Shown here: positions 12,174 through 22,619 of the stretch, in pieces
Layout: every line of letters begins with the position of its first letter
Numbering within the stretch: position 1 is the stretch's first letter
Source of the DNA: Polytrichum commune
Taxonomy: Eukaryota > Streptophyta > Polytrichopsida > Polytrichales > Polytrichaceae
Length of the DNA stretch: 64,000 bases
NCBI GenBank assembly: GCA_950295325.1
Contig: OX485803.1
Location: 29,388,001-29,452,000 of the forward strand
Reading direction: 5' to 3'
The notes under the pieces: generated by a model
Databases searched by the model: none
Told to the model about the DNA's origin: nothing
What the model saw: only the letters and a program-made list of their open reading frames with translations
Made by a program: the position numbers and the translations under genes

Positions 12174-15100
12174 CTGAAATCGCAATTTAATAGTCAGTGT
12201 TGATGATACATAACCTGCAGGGTTTTAGTGCTAGCCAAGCATTTAGCTTTGCTGACTCATTCAACATTAAGTCAACCTTTGAGGCCTTGCTGCAACTATA
12301 ATTCATAGAAACAAAATATTGAAATTGCTTGCGACCCTATGTTTAGTAGGCATTTGTTCAGTGTTGTGGTTTGATGTGATTGAGGCAATAGAGTATTCCT
12401 TGAGGAAATGGAGGCATAAGTCTCTCAAACTCATGGGTTGGTAGGGAGACTTGGCCCACTTTTGACATTTAATAATGTATATCAAACGTTCACATGGTGT
12501 CAGAACTCCCAATTGTTTGACTCTGGCCAAAAGACGCCTACATAGAAACGAGTTTCATAGCAAACTTTTTGCAGGCACCTACAATGGTGCTCTCCAAAGA
12601 TTCATAAGGAGCTTATTTATAACTAGCCATCTTTTAGCCAACGTCAAACCCCTACTTTCAATTCACTAATATTGGGAGTTCTGAAACCACTTGAACACTC
12701 CGTACAGATAATAAAATGTCAAATGTGGGCCATAACTCCCTACCGAACCATGAGTTTCTGAGAGACTTATTTGGGCCACAACTCTAATGTGAAATCAGTG
12801 TTTGATGATATATGAATTTAGAGGTTTGAGATGCTGCTGCCTTACCCCAGAGACTGCTTGCGCAAATGACACCTGCCCGTCCGCATGCACTGCAGCTGCC
12901 CGGCTACTTCGCCTCCGCCTGCGCTGGAAAAACGTCGCTGCGAACGCCCTTCGAATCACCGCCACCTGAAGATTGCCCTGCTGTCAGATGATTTTCTTGT
13001 GCACATAACATTGTAAAAAACTTTTTGTGTTGAATGAAGGTAGACTTTGACATCCAAGAGTGTGGGTGTCATTACAAAGCCTTCAGAGTTTAATAACTTT
13101 ACAGTGCTTCTTCAAAATTCACCTAATGATGCATTGAGTATTGATGCAAGTCACATTTCATCCTTTCAGATCTTGAAACTATCAAATATAGAAACAAAAG
13201 ACTAAATTGCAACCCAATGTTTGGTAACCATTGATTCAATGTAGTTGTTCAGTGTGGTTGATGTGATTGTATCGGTGTGTCGATATCCATGGCTCTAGAG
13301 GTTTCGTGATGAGATATTTTAATGCAACTTTAACCAATGACAATATCCTAAGTTTGTGACCTGAAATTTTAGTACCAACTAAGGTAAACGGGCCTAATTC
13401 AGTTACTGATCTTGATTGGGAACCTATATTTGAATGGTACGCGGTTAGGTGTGGCTCCAAGAATGGAGCCCAAAAATACATCTGTGTAAATGATATTGGA
13501 CTACATGTTCAAAATGTGATAACCATTTTAGGCTTAATAGTCAACATTATTTTATTTTTATTTTGGGGGGAGGGCTATATGACCATTTAATGAACATGAG
13601 AATCTTCACTTTGATCATGAATAAGATATTAATATGAGCTCCAAAAGTTATGAGGAAAGTGGCTACAGCCTTCATTTGGATTTGCTAACCATCTTGTATT
13701 AATCTCGTGCTTCATATATTAGGAGAAGTGGGCTAGTTGGAAAAGTAACCATTTAAGACCTATCCACCTTCAACATTGAATACAAGGAGTTGCATTGCAG
13801 ACCTGGGTGGCAGACTCATCTCGCTCAGCTTGCAATGCCGCCAGAGCCCTTCGCAAGTCTTGGCATTGTTGCTGATATCTGTTCCACACATCGTTTAGGG
13901 TTAAAACCTGAAACCAAATTCTAACGAATGATAACCATGTTGATTAGACTGTTGGCTGCGGTCATGTTGAAGGTGCAGTTTGCAAGACAATGAATAAGTA
14001 ATCAAAACAAATGCTCCAAAAGGGTCCAAGGTAAGAATCTCGTACGTGAGGGGCCTAACATAGAAGCGTAAAGTGATGGTGTCTTCTTCTGGGAGGAGAT
14101 AGCCTTCTTTCTCAAGTAGATCGATCCGGAAGAATTGATAGTAGCCCCAACATGCACCCGCCTGATCACATAAAAGACGTTAGAAGAGCACATCCAAGGA
14201 AAATCCTTAGGGGACCTTTTTTGTATAAAACAACTGATTATTCATGCAAGCGTTACAAGATTGCACACCTTGAAATGTTCTTCACCTACAGTGTTGGCTT
14301 AGCACTACAACAAAAACTAAAGAGAATTTCTAACTGCAAGATTAGAGGAGCCTCACTTCAAAGTCAGAGGAGAATTTGCGGACAATGCGCTGGTTGGGGC
14401 GATTGCGATGAAGAAGCTCAATGCCATACTCATAGGTTGCTGCTTCATTCCCACCTTCTACCATCTGATTCAACAAAATGAATCAATGCCATAATTGATG
14501 TCCAAGATATGATCCAACGAGAAACCCTAAATTTCATGTAGAAGTTAGTGCTCTCATCAGAGTTATACTTTCACTCAATGAGATTTTTTATCTGGATTTG
14601 GTCCCCTATGATTTCCCATTGGTTGTTTTGCATACAATATCAATAGATTCATTCCACTTGTGGTGCATGCTTGGAGGTAGAGATTGAATTTGAATGAAGA
14701 GAGATATTTTGGTTCATTGAGGGCCAAACTCGTTTTAACACCTCTTGGCATGCTAAAGTGAGTTGTCCTTATAGAACCAGTATAGAAAATTCTTCGTACA
14801 AATCTCAACACTAACTCCAACCATGCACTCAAAACTTACAGAACACGGAAGGTTGTGCATGCAAACAACCAACTGCCCACGAGAACTCATATTGAGTATA
14901 AGGATAACTCGATTGTTCATTAAATAATTAAGATTGGTTTTCAAAAAACAATTCTAAGCTCACCTCCAAGAAAACAGAGAGATGGGTACCCTGAGAGGCA
15001 CCACTTCCATTTGGGTACACCTGTCACACCAACACAACAAAGTCTGTAACATGCATGGCACACTCAAATGTTCATCAAAGAGAAAACTAGGAACGTTACT

Positions 15101-18100
15101 AACCTACTAAAAACAATTGGTCATCAGCAAAAGTGGTGAAATTTTACCTTCAATCTCCATGCAACACCTGAAGCACCAATAGGCTGCACAAAAATCAAGG
15201 CAAAGAAATAAAAGTTTATATTTTGCAATCAAGCAAGGTTCAATTGATGATACATCTTGGAAACCAATACAAGATCCAAACTTGACAATCCCCCAATTCC
15301 TGAAAATATTGTTCAATGCTCCTCTTTGTGGCTCCAAATTCTTTTGCTATCTAAGTCGTATGATTCCTTAAACAAATATCTTACAATCAAGCCAAAAGAC
15401 AGGTTCATGATATCCACAAGTAGGTCAATGCATGCATTGTTAAAAATTTAAAGTTCTGGCAATGTATACAATGAACAAGGCCATAATTTGCGGACATGAG
15501 AATGAAGTACCTCACTGTAAACAACAGCTTTGCTCAATAGGATGTCTCGGGGACTTTGGTTATCACCTAGACAGAATGAAGTAGGTCTATTCTGACTAAG
15601 ATTGGACTTGTAATTCTTCAAAATCAGCTCGCCATACTCATAGGAAGGCACAACCTGCTCAATCAAGTAAGTCTAGGCATTACACATCAAACACATCATA
15701 GGTTCGTAGAATCATTTAAACACCCTTGCATTCTACTGACATATTGTGGTACACGACACTTTTGCACCTCACCAATTTCGTTACAAAGCTAATGAGATTT
15801 TTGAATATCAACTACAAAGGTTAATCCATGTTGGATGTACTAAGTTGAGTACAAACAAGGTGAGCTGCATTTAAATTTTGGTCTAAGGAAATGAAGTTAC
15901 CTCAGATATGAAGTCTGCAGGAATGGGTGTGCGTGAGATGTCTGAAAATGTACGAGTTCGTATATCCTGCAGCTCCATGTCCCAGAGAAGAATTTTCAAA
16001 TTCAATTGCAGTGGCCTGAATCTGATAAATTAACTCCAGAGATCATGATAATATGTACTTCTGGAGGAACACCAGAAACAACCAAATATAGAGAACATTA
16101 CATTGTAAACAAATTCAGCTGATCAGAGTAAGTTTATATCTATTATATGTTCATTATTGTCCTATGTGATCAAGGTCAACCTGTAGCATTCGGCTCATAT
16201 TGGGCTCTTGAGCAATGAGGTCGCTTTTTGGAATGCTATTCAGCTGTTGATCAAGCTCATGCAGAATAGTGTCCAGCAGTTCCATCTGTGTAGAAAACAA
16301 CTTATTAGCTGCAATTGAAGATGCTATTAATCCCGAACTGATTACCTCCTGTAGATATTTTGTAGAATTTTCTTTCTACCATATATCAGATTTGACTGAA
16401 GCCACGTAAGTTCCCCAGGATTGGAACATAGATCTTAACATATGATGTACTGAAGTAAAGGTGGGTTTACATTAAGGTCAGATCCAAGAACCTTGGGGCC
16501 CAAAACACCCGTTATTGTACCTTACTTTTGGACTCCAGATTGGACCCAAGCCCAAAGATTGGTTTCCCAAACTAGGATGAGTATTTTCTTGAGTCAGGAC
16601 CGCCAAAATTTGGTGGGAAAGTAGTGCCACATTAACACCACTTCAGTTTTTTCATACTTCGGACTCAGACCCATTGTGAACTCCTTAGGTCCAAAATCAT
16701 GCTCTTGATCAATAGGATTTGTCAATTTTGGAGATTCTTTGGTCTAAGACTCTAGTGTTAACCCACCCTAATTATTTCTAGTAAATGATTTACAAACCCC
16801 AGTACTTGCAGTCACAAGGTAAAAGTGTCTAAAAATCGCAAACTTGAGCTCATTTGCTCAATATGTGACTCCCATGTCCTTTCCAGAGAGATCATTCCGG
16901 GGACATAAAAACAAAAACAAAGACAAACAGCAATCTAAGTAAATGTGTACATACCTCCTGTGTCATAGAGCCCTTTTGTGCCAATAATGCCAAGAGCTTG
17001 CATTTTAGCTGGTCTTCAAGCCGTGACTGTGTCAACATTCAACACTTCAGTCACAACATCTACAAGGTATATAACAGACATGTCTGGAGCTACAGTAGCT
17101 TTGAGCAGATATCCAAAGTGTATCACAAGAATAAAATTACAAGATTATGGACTCTAAAAAGACCCTGTTACAGATATAGATGGACATATCAAACTCTTCT
17201 GGGTCAGAATGTTCATATCTTTATAAAACACCTATAATTGCATGTATTAGGTGGGATCTAAGGTCCAATTGGGCAGGCAAGCATATGAGTTCAACTCTTA
17301 CCATGTGATCTCACCTAAGTAATTACTCTGATAATAACATGCCCATATAACACATAACATGTTGGCGTGTCTAACTGCAAAAATGTGTGCTATTTGAACA
17401 AAATCAACTAACAAACCTGCATTCTTTTGAAAACCACCTGGAGCTCAGCTGAGGATTCATCCTTTGACTGCCATAACAGAAGAAATACTTAAGTATCACT
17501 GCAAGAATTGGCACACTGGTGGTTCACTACAGATAAAATATCCCATGTCTATTTGGCTGGGTAAGAGAATTGTTTGCATGCATACCAATGGCACGTTGGT
17601 TGAATGATCTCTATGCTTAACCAACAATGAACAGACCATTTATACTACACTGGATAGATCCGTTGACAACATGTTTCTCCAGTAAAATGACAGAGAAGTA
17701 GAGGATACTATATTACCTTCAACACACTCTCAATATTCTTGTCAACCGATGCTACCAGTGCACAAAGCTCCTGCTAGGTGGCAATGCAAGAAAATCATCA
17801 ATACCAGTCATCATTCAGTGAAATTCAGGGCTGCTTAGTACTCTGTCAACTCTTAACCCAGAAATAGTTCAGGGCTGCTCCTGCTATTGATGATTATGTC
17901 ACAAGACCATGGAGAGCATAAAGGAAGTGTCCATTACTTTGCGGCGGCGACGCAGACCAGCTGCTTCAATTCGAATCTTCTTTTTGTGACGTCCATAGGC
18001 CACACTTAGTTTCTCAAAAGTATGATTTCGGTGATCCTATTGCAACACAATGACGGCATCAGTTCCAATTACGAACCAGATGGAGTTGGCCTTGAGAAGG

Positions 18101-21100
18101 ACAAATACAATATAACAAAACTTTCAGACTATTTTTACATCTGCATAACCCTCAACCAGCTCAAATCAATGTCCGGCTGATAACTGTCTGCTACTGACTT
18201 GGAGGTTTTACAGGGGCAGGTAGGAGTGTAACATACCTCAATCAAAACTGCGCAGTCTGAGCATACAGCAACCGAGCATGTTGTACAGAAGTACAAAAGT
18301 GGGCTATCGTGCGTTGGACAGTACTGCACAGTTACACCAAACCCAATTTAATAGTTGATCATTTGCGTTGCAATTTATCTCCTTAACTTGCACACAACTA
18401 CCGCCTAACACATCAAAGGAGTTCACCTAAAGAATAATAAGAGTTGAAGTACAGGGTCACACCTTTTCCAAAGGGTTGTCGCCAAATTTCCCTTGGATTC
18501 TCTCAACTTCCTAGAACTCATGCAAAACAAGACCAGCTTAGGTGGCTTGAAGTGAGCACATGGAATCGGTTTAGGATTGACCTCTTGGCTTCAACATCCT
18601 TAAATTAGAAACATGATCATGAAATAATTTGTGGTTCAAAAATTTATAACGTAGAATGAGTTAAGAAACTTGACAACTTACCACAGAGATTTCTGAAATA
18701 AATCGGCAGCTCACGAGCTGGGAGACAAGAAGAGGTGCTCTGCAATGTGGGCACTCTGATTTCTGGTCTGTGAGCCACCTCTGCAGAAGCAACACACTAG
18801 TAACACAACATTGTGACTACTCATTCACAAAACCACACAAGACCATTTTACTTGGGAATGCTTTTACAGAAGGTCTGAAATGCTTCATTTCATTGCAAGT
18901 ATAATCAACTTGGATATGCCAATCCACACATTAGTCTAAGAGCCATATGGCATTAGGTATCAAGCCCAAGCCCAGCCTAAAGTGGAGCAATTCTATTGGT
19001 TGGGAACTGAAAACCAAAGGGGAGAAAGAGTCTTGGACTAAGGTTGATCAAAGCAACTCTCCATGCAGTTCCAAACTTGTGAGTGATACAATACCTCCAT
19101 GACGAAGTCCAGTATTGTTTTGACTGCTCTCTGGATGTATTATTGTGTGTTTTGGATTTAATATACCAATGTCTCATTTGCTTGCAGGAAGATGAAATGG
19201 GTAGCATGTTGCAGAATAGTCACCACTAACCTTGATACATGGCTGGCACACTAGCTTGGAACAACATGGACATAGCTGCGCATCCACAACCTGAGGCAGA
19301 TACCAAAGATTAAACATGGGATTCCAATTTTGTTTGCGAAGGAACTGGAAGAATGATAGATTCAGAACACAGCCATTTGAACGCAACTGGTCAGGACCAG
19401 AAAACTACTAAACCCATCCTTACAGATTCTGATCTTTAAGCCTCTCATGCGATTATAACCATCTATACTGCCCTACTGTGAAAAAGGCAATGGTAATTGT
19501 TAGCAAACCTAGTTATCCTAACAAGTCAAGGTGCCAATCCAGCTGAGTTCTACTCACCACATTCAGCCCCAATAAGGATTGAGGCTCTATCTGCTGCTTA
19601 AACCCTAAACTGGGAGAGGATCAAAAGAAATGAAAATTCAGGTCAACAAACTGAAATCGGAAGAACAGCAGCAAGAATAACAGCAAGATATAATAAGTGT
19701 ACACCTTGCCAAGACATATGAAGCAACGGAAGATCTCTGCCAGTGTTGAAGCTGCATCCCCAGCATTTCCCACCATAGCCGGTTCTGCCCCATGGCAGGC
19801 TACAAAGCTCATTACTCCATCAGCACCAATCACTTCCTCCTCCTCATCAGAGCCCTGCAAAGAGCCCGGGTCGCTTACATCGTTGCTGACATCGTTTGCA
19901 ATCCCTGTAGTAGTGTTCAAGAAGTCGCACGGTTCCTCCATGTCCATTGCCTGCTGGAGACTCGAAAGCTGCTCACTCTGTGGTAAAATCAAGTGTTGAG
20001 GAACTGAGCTCGCAAACGGATGGTGAGGTGGAGTGGAGCCAACTATGAGCAATCTTTGAGCATCAGCCTGCAACAAGCACAATGGAAATTTCTGAAACCC
20101 CATAAATTGGAAGGGAAGCTTATAAACAGGCCAAAGAGCCGAGGAGGATGTCAATCAAAGATGTGGACAATGCAAGCAAGCTACAGGGTTTACATTCCCT
20201 GGCAATCTCTACCGTCATACTAACATCACTATTTAGATCTCCATCCAAATGCCAAATGTATCATATCCACCTATCTGCCTATGGTAACACTTTAGAACTC
20301 GACCCCAAAAAAATTGAGGTAGAAAATGCTGTGTAGATGGTGGCCTCCGTTTAGTCACTCAGCTGCCCAGAGCTTTCCCACCAAAGGTCCCACTACCTAC
20401 AGGAAAAAAGGGGCTGCTTTTGAGATGCGAAGGCCTTCATCTCGCCAGTGGTGCAAGGCAAAATAAGAGGACAAACTAGGGTGACCACCATAATTGGTAT
20501 TTTTTTCGTGTGACGATCACAGTATTCCATTTCAGTGTAGATATGGACTGAAAAACATAACTAACAATAATCTCGCATGTATCAGAGCAGGACTAAGAGC
20601 CCAGAAATTATCATCCCAATGTGGAGGGATGCTTGAAGCCCTCCTCAAAATCTTCGTGGCTGTAGAAAGGAAAGAGAACGGTTGGGACATTCCCACACAA
20701 CCGGGTCCAGAGAACATCACTATCATCCAGACAACAATACATTTCTTGTCAAAAACAAAAAAGACAAACCGTATCCCATCTTTCTCCCCTCCATTAATCT
20801 CTTTCCAACCGAGCAGCATACGAGAACCTTGGCTCTCAAAATGCAATGCATACATAGCCGATCCCCAATCCCCTCATCCCACCAAGTGCTGTGGAAGCAT
20901 AAACTACAACATCAAATTGGGAATGGAATAGTGTGATGATGTGATGATGATACCTGGGCAGCTTCGCTGAGGCTGGTCACCCGAGAGTGATGGTGATTGC
21001 GGAGGCTATGGGTGCGAGGGCGAAGTCTCCCTCGGTGGCCAAACAGAAAGGAGCCACAGTCAGTGCAATCATAGTCCAAGGCATGTGATGGAGAAACAGC

Positions 21101-21232
21101 GATGACAGACCCCGGGGCTATGCGAGTGCAGCTACTGCTGGTCGAACTCGTGGATGAAGAGGAGCTGCTACTATAATTGCTGCTATTGCTCATATTGCTT
21201 CCACCTCCACCTTCTCGCAAGGTGCCAGCCAT
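11268..21232 (-). CDS. TRIM37-like E3 ubiquitin ligase (RING, B-box, coiled coil, MATH), 20 exons
   Basis: Exons read on the minus strand: 21232-20954, 20067-19705, 19290-19231, 18780-18682, 18510-18463, 18323-18237, 18036-17938, 17770-17717, 17467-17417, 17026-16955, 16285-16181, 15966-15901, 15654-15511, 15183-15148, 15020-14964, 14464-14357, 14161-14046, 13920-13803, 12965-12846, 12173-11268. All proposed introns are GT-AG and the frame stays open to a TAA at 11268, giving about 995 residues (human TRIM37 is 964). Domain order is RING (about 208-247), B-box (about 285-317), coiled coil (about 330-440) and MATH (about 465-615), followed by a short helix and a long disordered tail. Known TRIM37 is a ubiquitin ligase; the same activity here is inferred. 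The first ATG is at 21232; the frame stays open upstream without an ATG, so an upstream coding exon is possible. The least certain junction is exon 17/18: donor 14045 with acceptor 13921 keeps frame, but acceptor 13908 with another donor would too. Confidence 0.9.
12415..12771. repeat. Inverted-repeat element in intron 19 of the TRIM37-like gene
   Basis: The left arm (12415-12515) and right arm (12668-12771) are inverted copies, e.g. ATAAGTCTCTCAAACTCATG versus ATAAGTCTCTCAGAAACTCATG, and TCAGAACTCCCAAT in both. About 150 bases lie between. It is intronic, between exons 19 and 20. Confidence 0.7.
13380..13760 (+). repeat. Dispersed family D1 copy in intron 18 of the TRIM37-like gene
   Basis: This is the fullest copy of a family of about 380 bp. 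It begins near GGGCCTAATTCAGTTACTGA, runs through TTTGAATGGTACGCGGTTAGG and GACTACATGTTCAAAATGTG, and ends near GGATTTGCTAACCATC plus about 50 bases. Other copies: 1555-1830 (minus), 8780-9130 (plus), 33763-33840 with 34204-34330 (minus, split), 35590-35770 (minus), 38040-38360 (plus), 53665-53970 (minus), 63580-63640 (plus). No inverted repeats or protein were found. Confidence 0.75.
14046..15654 (-). other. MATH/TRAF domain coding segment (exons 13-17)
   Basis: Exon 13 opens VVPSYEYGELILKNYK, the start of a MATH fold. Exons 14-15 give GVAWRLKVYPNGSG and THLSVFLE. Exon 16 gives ATYEYGIELLHRN and KFSSDFE, and exon 17 continues AGACWGYYQFFRIDLL, EKEGYLLPEEDTITLRFYVRP. These track the TRIM37 MATH domain almost motif for motif (WRLKVYP, LSVFLEL, SDFExGxCWGY, FFRxDLL, EGYL). 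In TRIM37 this domain binds substrates and partners; the plant partner is unknown. Confidence 0.9.
14641..14850. repeat. Related MITE in intron 15 of the TRIM37-like gene
   Basis: It shares GGTGCATGCTTGGAGGTAG and the centre CTCTTGGCATGC with 10529-10716. It lies between exons 15 and 16. Confidence 0.62.
16459..16768. mobile_element. PIF/Harbinger-type MITE in intron 10 of the TRIM37-like gene
   Basis: Left end AGGTGGGTTTACA and right end the complement of GTTAACCCACCC are flanked by TAA at 456-458 and 769-771 (16 kb). It lies wholly inside the intron between exons 10 and 11, about 187 bases from the upstream exon, and leaves splice sites untouched. Confidence 0.7.
18022..18320 (-). other. 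B-box zinc finger coding segment (exons 6-7)
   Basis: Exon 6 encodes CPTHDSPLLYFC followed by TTC, VAVC and SDC, and exon 7 starts DHRNHTFEKL. The ligand pattern is C-x2-H-x7-C-x2-C-x4-C-x2-C-x6-H-x2-H, a type 2 B-box. The HTF-x-x-L tail matches the TRIM family. In plants, B-boxes are best known from CONSTANS-like/BBX transcription factors; this one follows a RING and precedes a coiled coil, which is the tripartite TRIM arrangement. Exons 7-11 (18036-16181) then encode Lys/Arg-rich and leucine-heptad sequence with the TRIM37-like motif QLKxKLLxLxxQKxSxTQE, consistent with the dimerising coiled coil. Confidence 0.88.
18742..19725 (-). other. RING finger coding segment (end of exon 2, exon 3, exon 4)
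   Basis: The domain is split over three exons: CFICLGK ends exon 2, exon 3 gives VVDAQLCPCCSKLVCQPCIK, and exon 4 starts RWLTDQKSECPHCRAPL. This gives four CxxC pairs (CFIC, CPCC, CQPC, CPHC), the same spacing as in animal TRIM37. The usual CPHC of the second pair reads CPCC here, which leaves the outer cysteines in place. The conserved RWLT(D/E)Q helix and CPHCRAPL after it are the strongest evidence of orthology to TRIM37 rather than to generic plant RING proteins. The junctions (19704 donor, 19291 acceptor, 19230 donor, 18781 acceptor) are all phase 0. Confidence 0.92.
19705..21232 (-). other. N-terminal extension of the TRIM37-like protein (exons 1-2)
   Basis: Exons 1 and 2 encode about 207 residues before the RING, whereas animal TRIM37 starts only about a dozen residues before it. 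The extension has a run rich in serine and threonine near residues 38-60, a basic His/Arg patch (RPRTHSLRNHHHSR) and an acidic SDEEEE stretch in exon 2, which suggests a disordered, possibly phosphorylated region. A CTDCGSFLFG segment carries one CxxC, but I see no second zinc pair to complete a finger. Intron 1 (20953-20068) is the longest in the gene and holds no recognisable element. Its open frames, including one of 145 codons on the other strand, look like chance. Confidence 0.75.
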
Positions 21233-21828
21233 CGTCACAACACTATGAAGAGCGCCAAGATTTGGGAGACCCCTTACAACTGGCACCTCGATGATACCAT
21301 CATCACTCACTCTGATGCGTTTATTATGGCCTTGAAGCTAATAAGAATTGCGCAATGGACACCCTCAGATCTCAATCCTCCTATCTTATTCCTCCTATGA
21401 AGGAACCGAATGAAAGAAATATGTAGTGACAGACAAAGCCTCTCTTAATGAGGCTGCTCATGTGCAACTAAAAAGTTTCGGGGTTTTAGGATCTCCTTGC
21501 CTGGCTTGCCCTGTACTACATGGCTTTGTGTTGGAAGCACTGTCAAGTGGATCGGAGACAGATGAGGTCCCGGAAATTCGAATGTGAAGAGTCATATCGA
21601 AGGAATAAGAGTGGACACACATCCTTACACGAAATGAAGGAAAGTTATCTCTCTCTCTCTCACTCTCTCAGGTGAGCATTGAACGGGTGCAATACAATAC
21701 AATATAATACCAATCCAAGGTGATGGACCGAACTTCAACTCCTCCTCTTCTCACAACCAGATCCTTACTACATACCTCCTTTCCTTTGACTCACTCAACG
21801 TCACCGATTCGGTTTCTTCCCGGCCTTT

Positions 21829-21868
<40 letters not shown>

Positions 21869-22360
21869 TATCTCTGGCTTCTATCCTTACCACATGCTGT
21901 ATTGACCAACTCAAACCAGACGATTACTCTCTCTCTCTTTCCCTCCCTCCCTCTTGCACCGGTTATACTGTGAAAGTTTGGGTTATGTCTGGTCTTTACT
22001 TTACCCTCTCTCTCCTTTCACAAAGAGAGACAGCCATCATCAACAATCGAGAACGAGAGAGACGCTGGGAGATCAGAGCGACCCCCCCCCCCCGGGCACC
22101 AGACATCAAGGAGACATGTGAAAGGGAAAACACTACATACATACACAAACACTTGCTCCTGTAAGAGATCGTAGTGAAAAAGCTTGTGTCCTAAAGCACT
22201 GTAGATGCATGTGCAGCCTGTCTGTCTGAGAGCATTGGGCAGGTGAGGGAGAAGAAGGAAGAATGTTGTAAGTAGGCGACTGCACTTTAGCTTACTAATT
22301 TGGCTGGTAGCTCGCTCGGTCGGTCGGGCCCATCCATATTCATCAGTCATCAACAGAAAA
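21233..22360 (-). promoter_or_regulatory. GA-rich 5' leader/promoter region of the TRIM37-like gene
   Basis: Read on the gene strand, this stretch contains several (GA)n runs, the longest opposite the CT run at about 21833-21864, with shorter ones near 21648-21670, 21928-21942 and 22005-22035. Such GA-rich leaders bind GAGA/BPC-type factors in plants. A good acceptor-like sequence (TTCTTATTAG) lies at about 21341-21350, so part of this region may be a 5' UTR intron or an upstream exon. No clear TATA box was picked out, and the transcription start cannot be placed from sequence alone. Confidence 0.45.
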
Positions 22361-22398
22361 CTGCCTTACTTGGTCATCAGCAGCTACAAGGAAGCAGG

Positions 22399-22611
22399 TT
22401 AGGTGGTGTTTTCTTTGTATGACGCAATTAATACGGCATCAAGATGTGGCGGGATCTTTATCTTTCCACATGGGGGAGCTTTATCATCTCCACCGGCTCC
22501 AGAATGAATTTGACGCAAAATCATCATCTCAGCCCGCCGGCCTTCAGGATCATGCACACACGTAAATTGCCAAGCAGGAGGATCAAGCATAGTTAAGTTT
22601 TCTGAGCACAT
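22399..22611 (-). other. Small open frame of unknown status upstream of the TRIM37-like gene
   Basis: A 70-codon frame (MCSENLTMLDPPAWQF...) has codon-like composition and sits just upstream of the GA-rich leader on the same strand. It could be part of the 5' UTR or chance. No match is recognised. Confidence 0.2.
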
Positions 22612-22619
22612 TGACCTTC

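Noticed and set aside
20494-20931. 145-codon frame opposite intron 1
   Set aside because: It is within an intron of a supported gene, on the other strand, with no recognisable motif.
21233-21310. Start of the TRIM37-like protein at position 21310
   Set aside because: The codon there is GTG, not ATG. The frame is open, so an upstream exon could join here, but 21232 is the first ATG.
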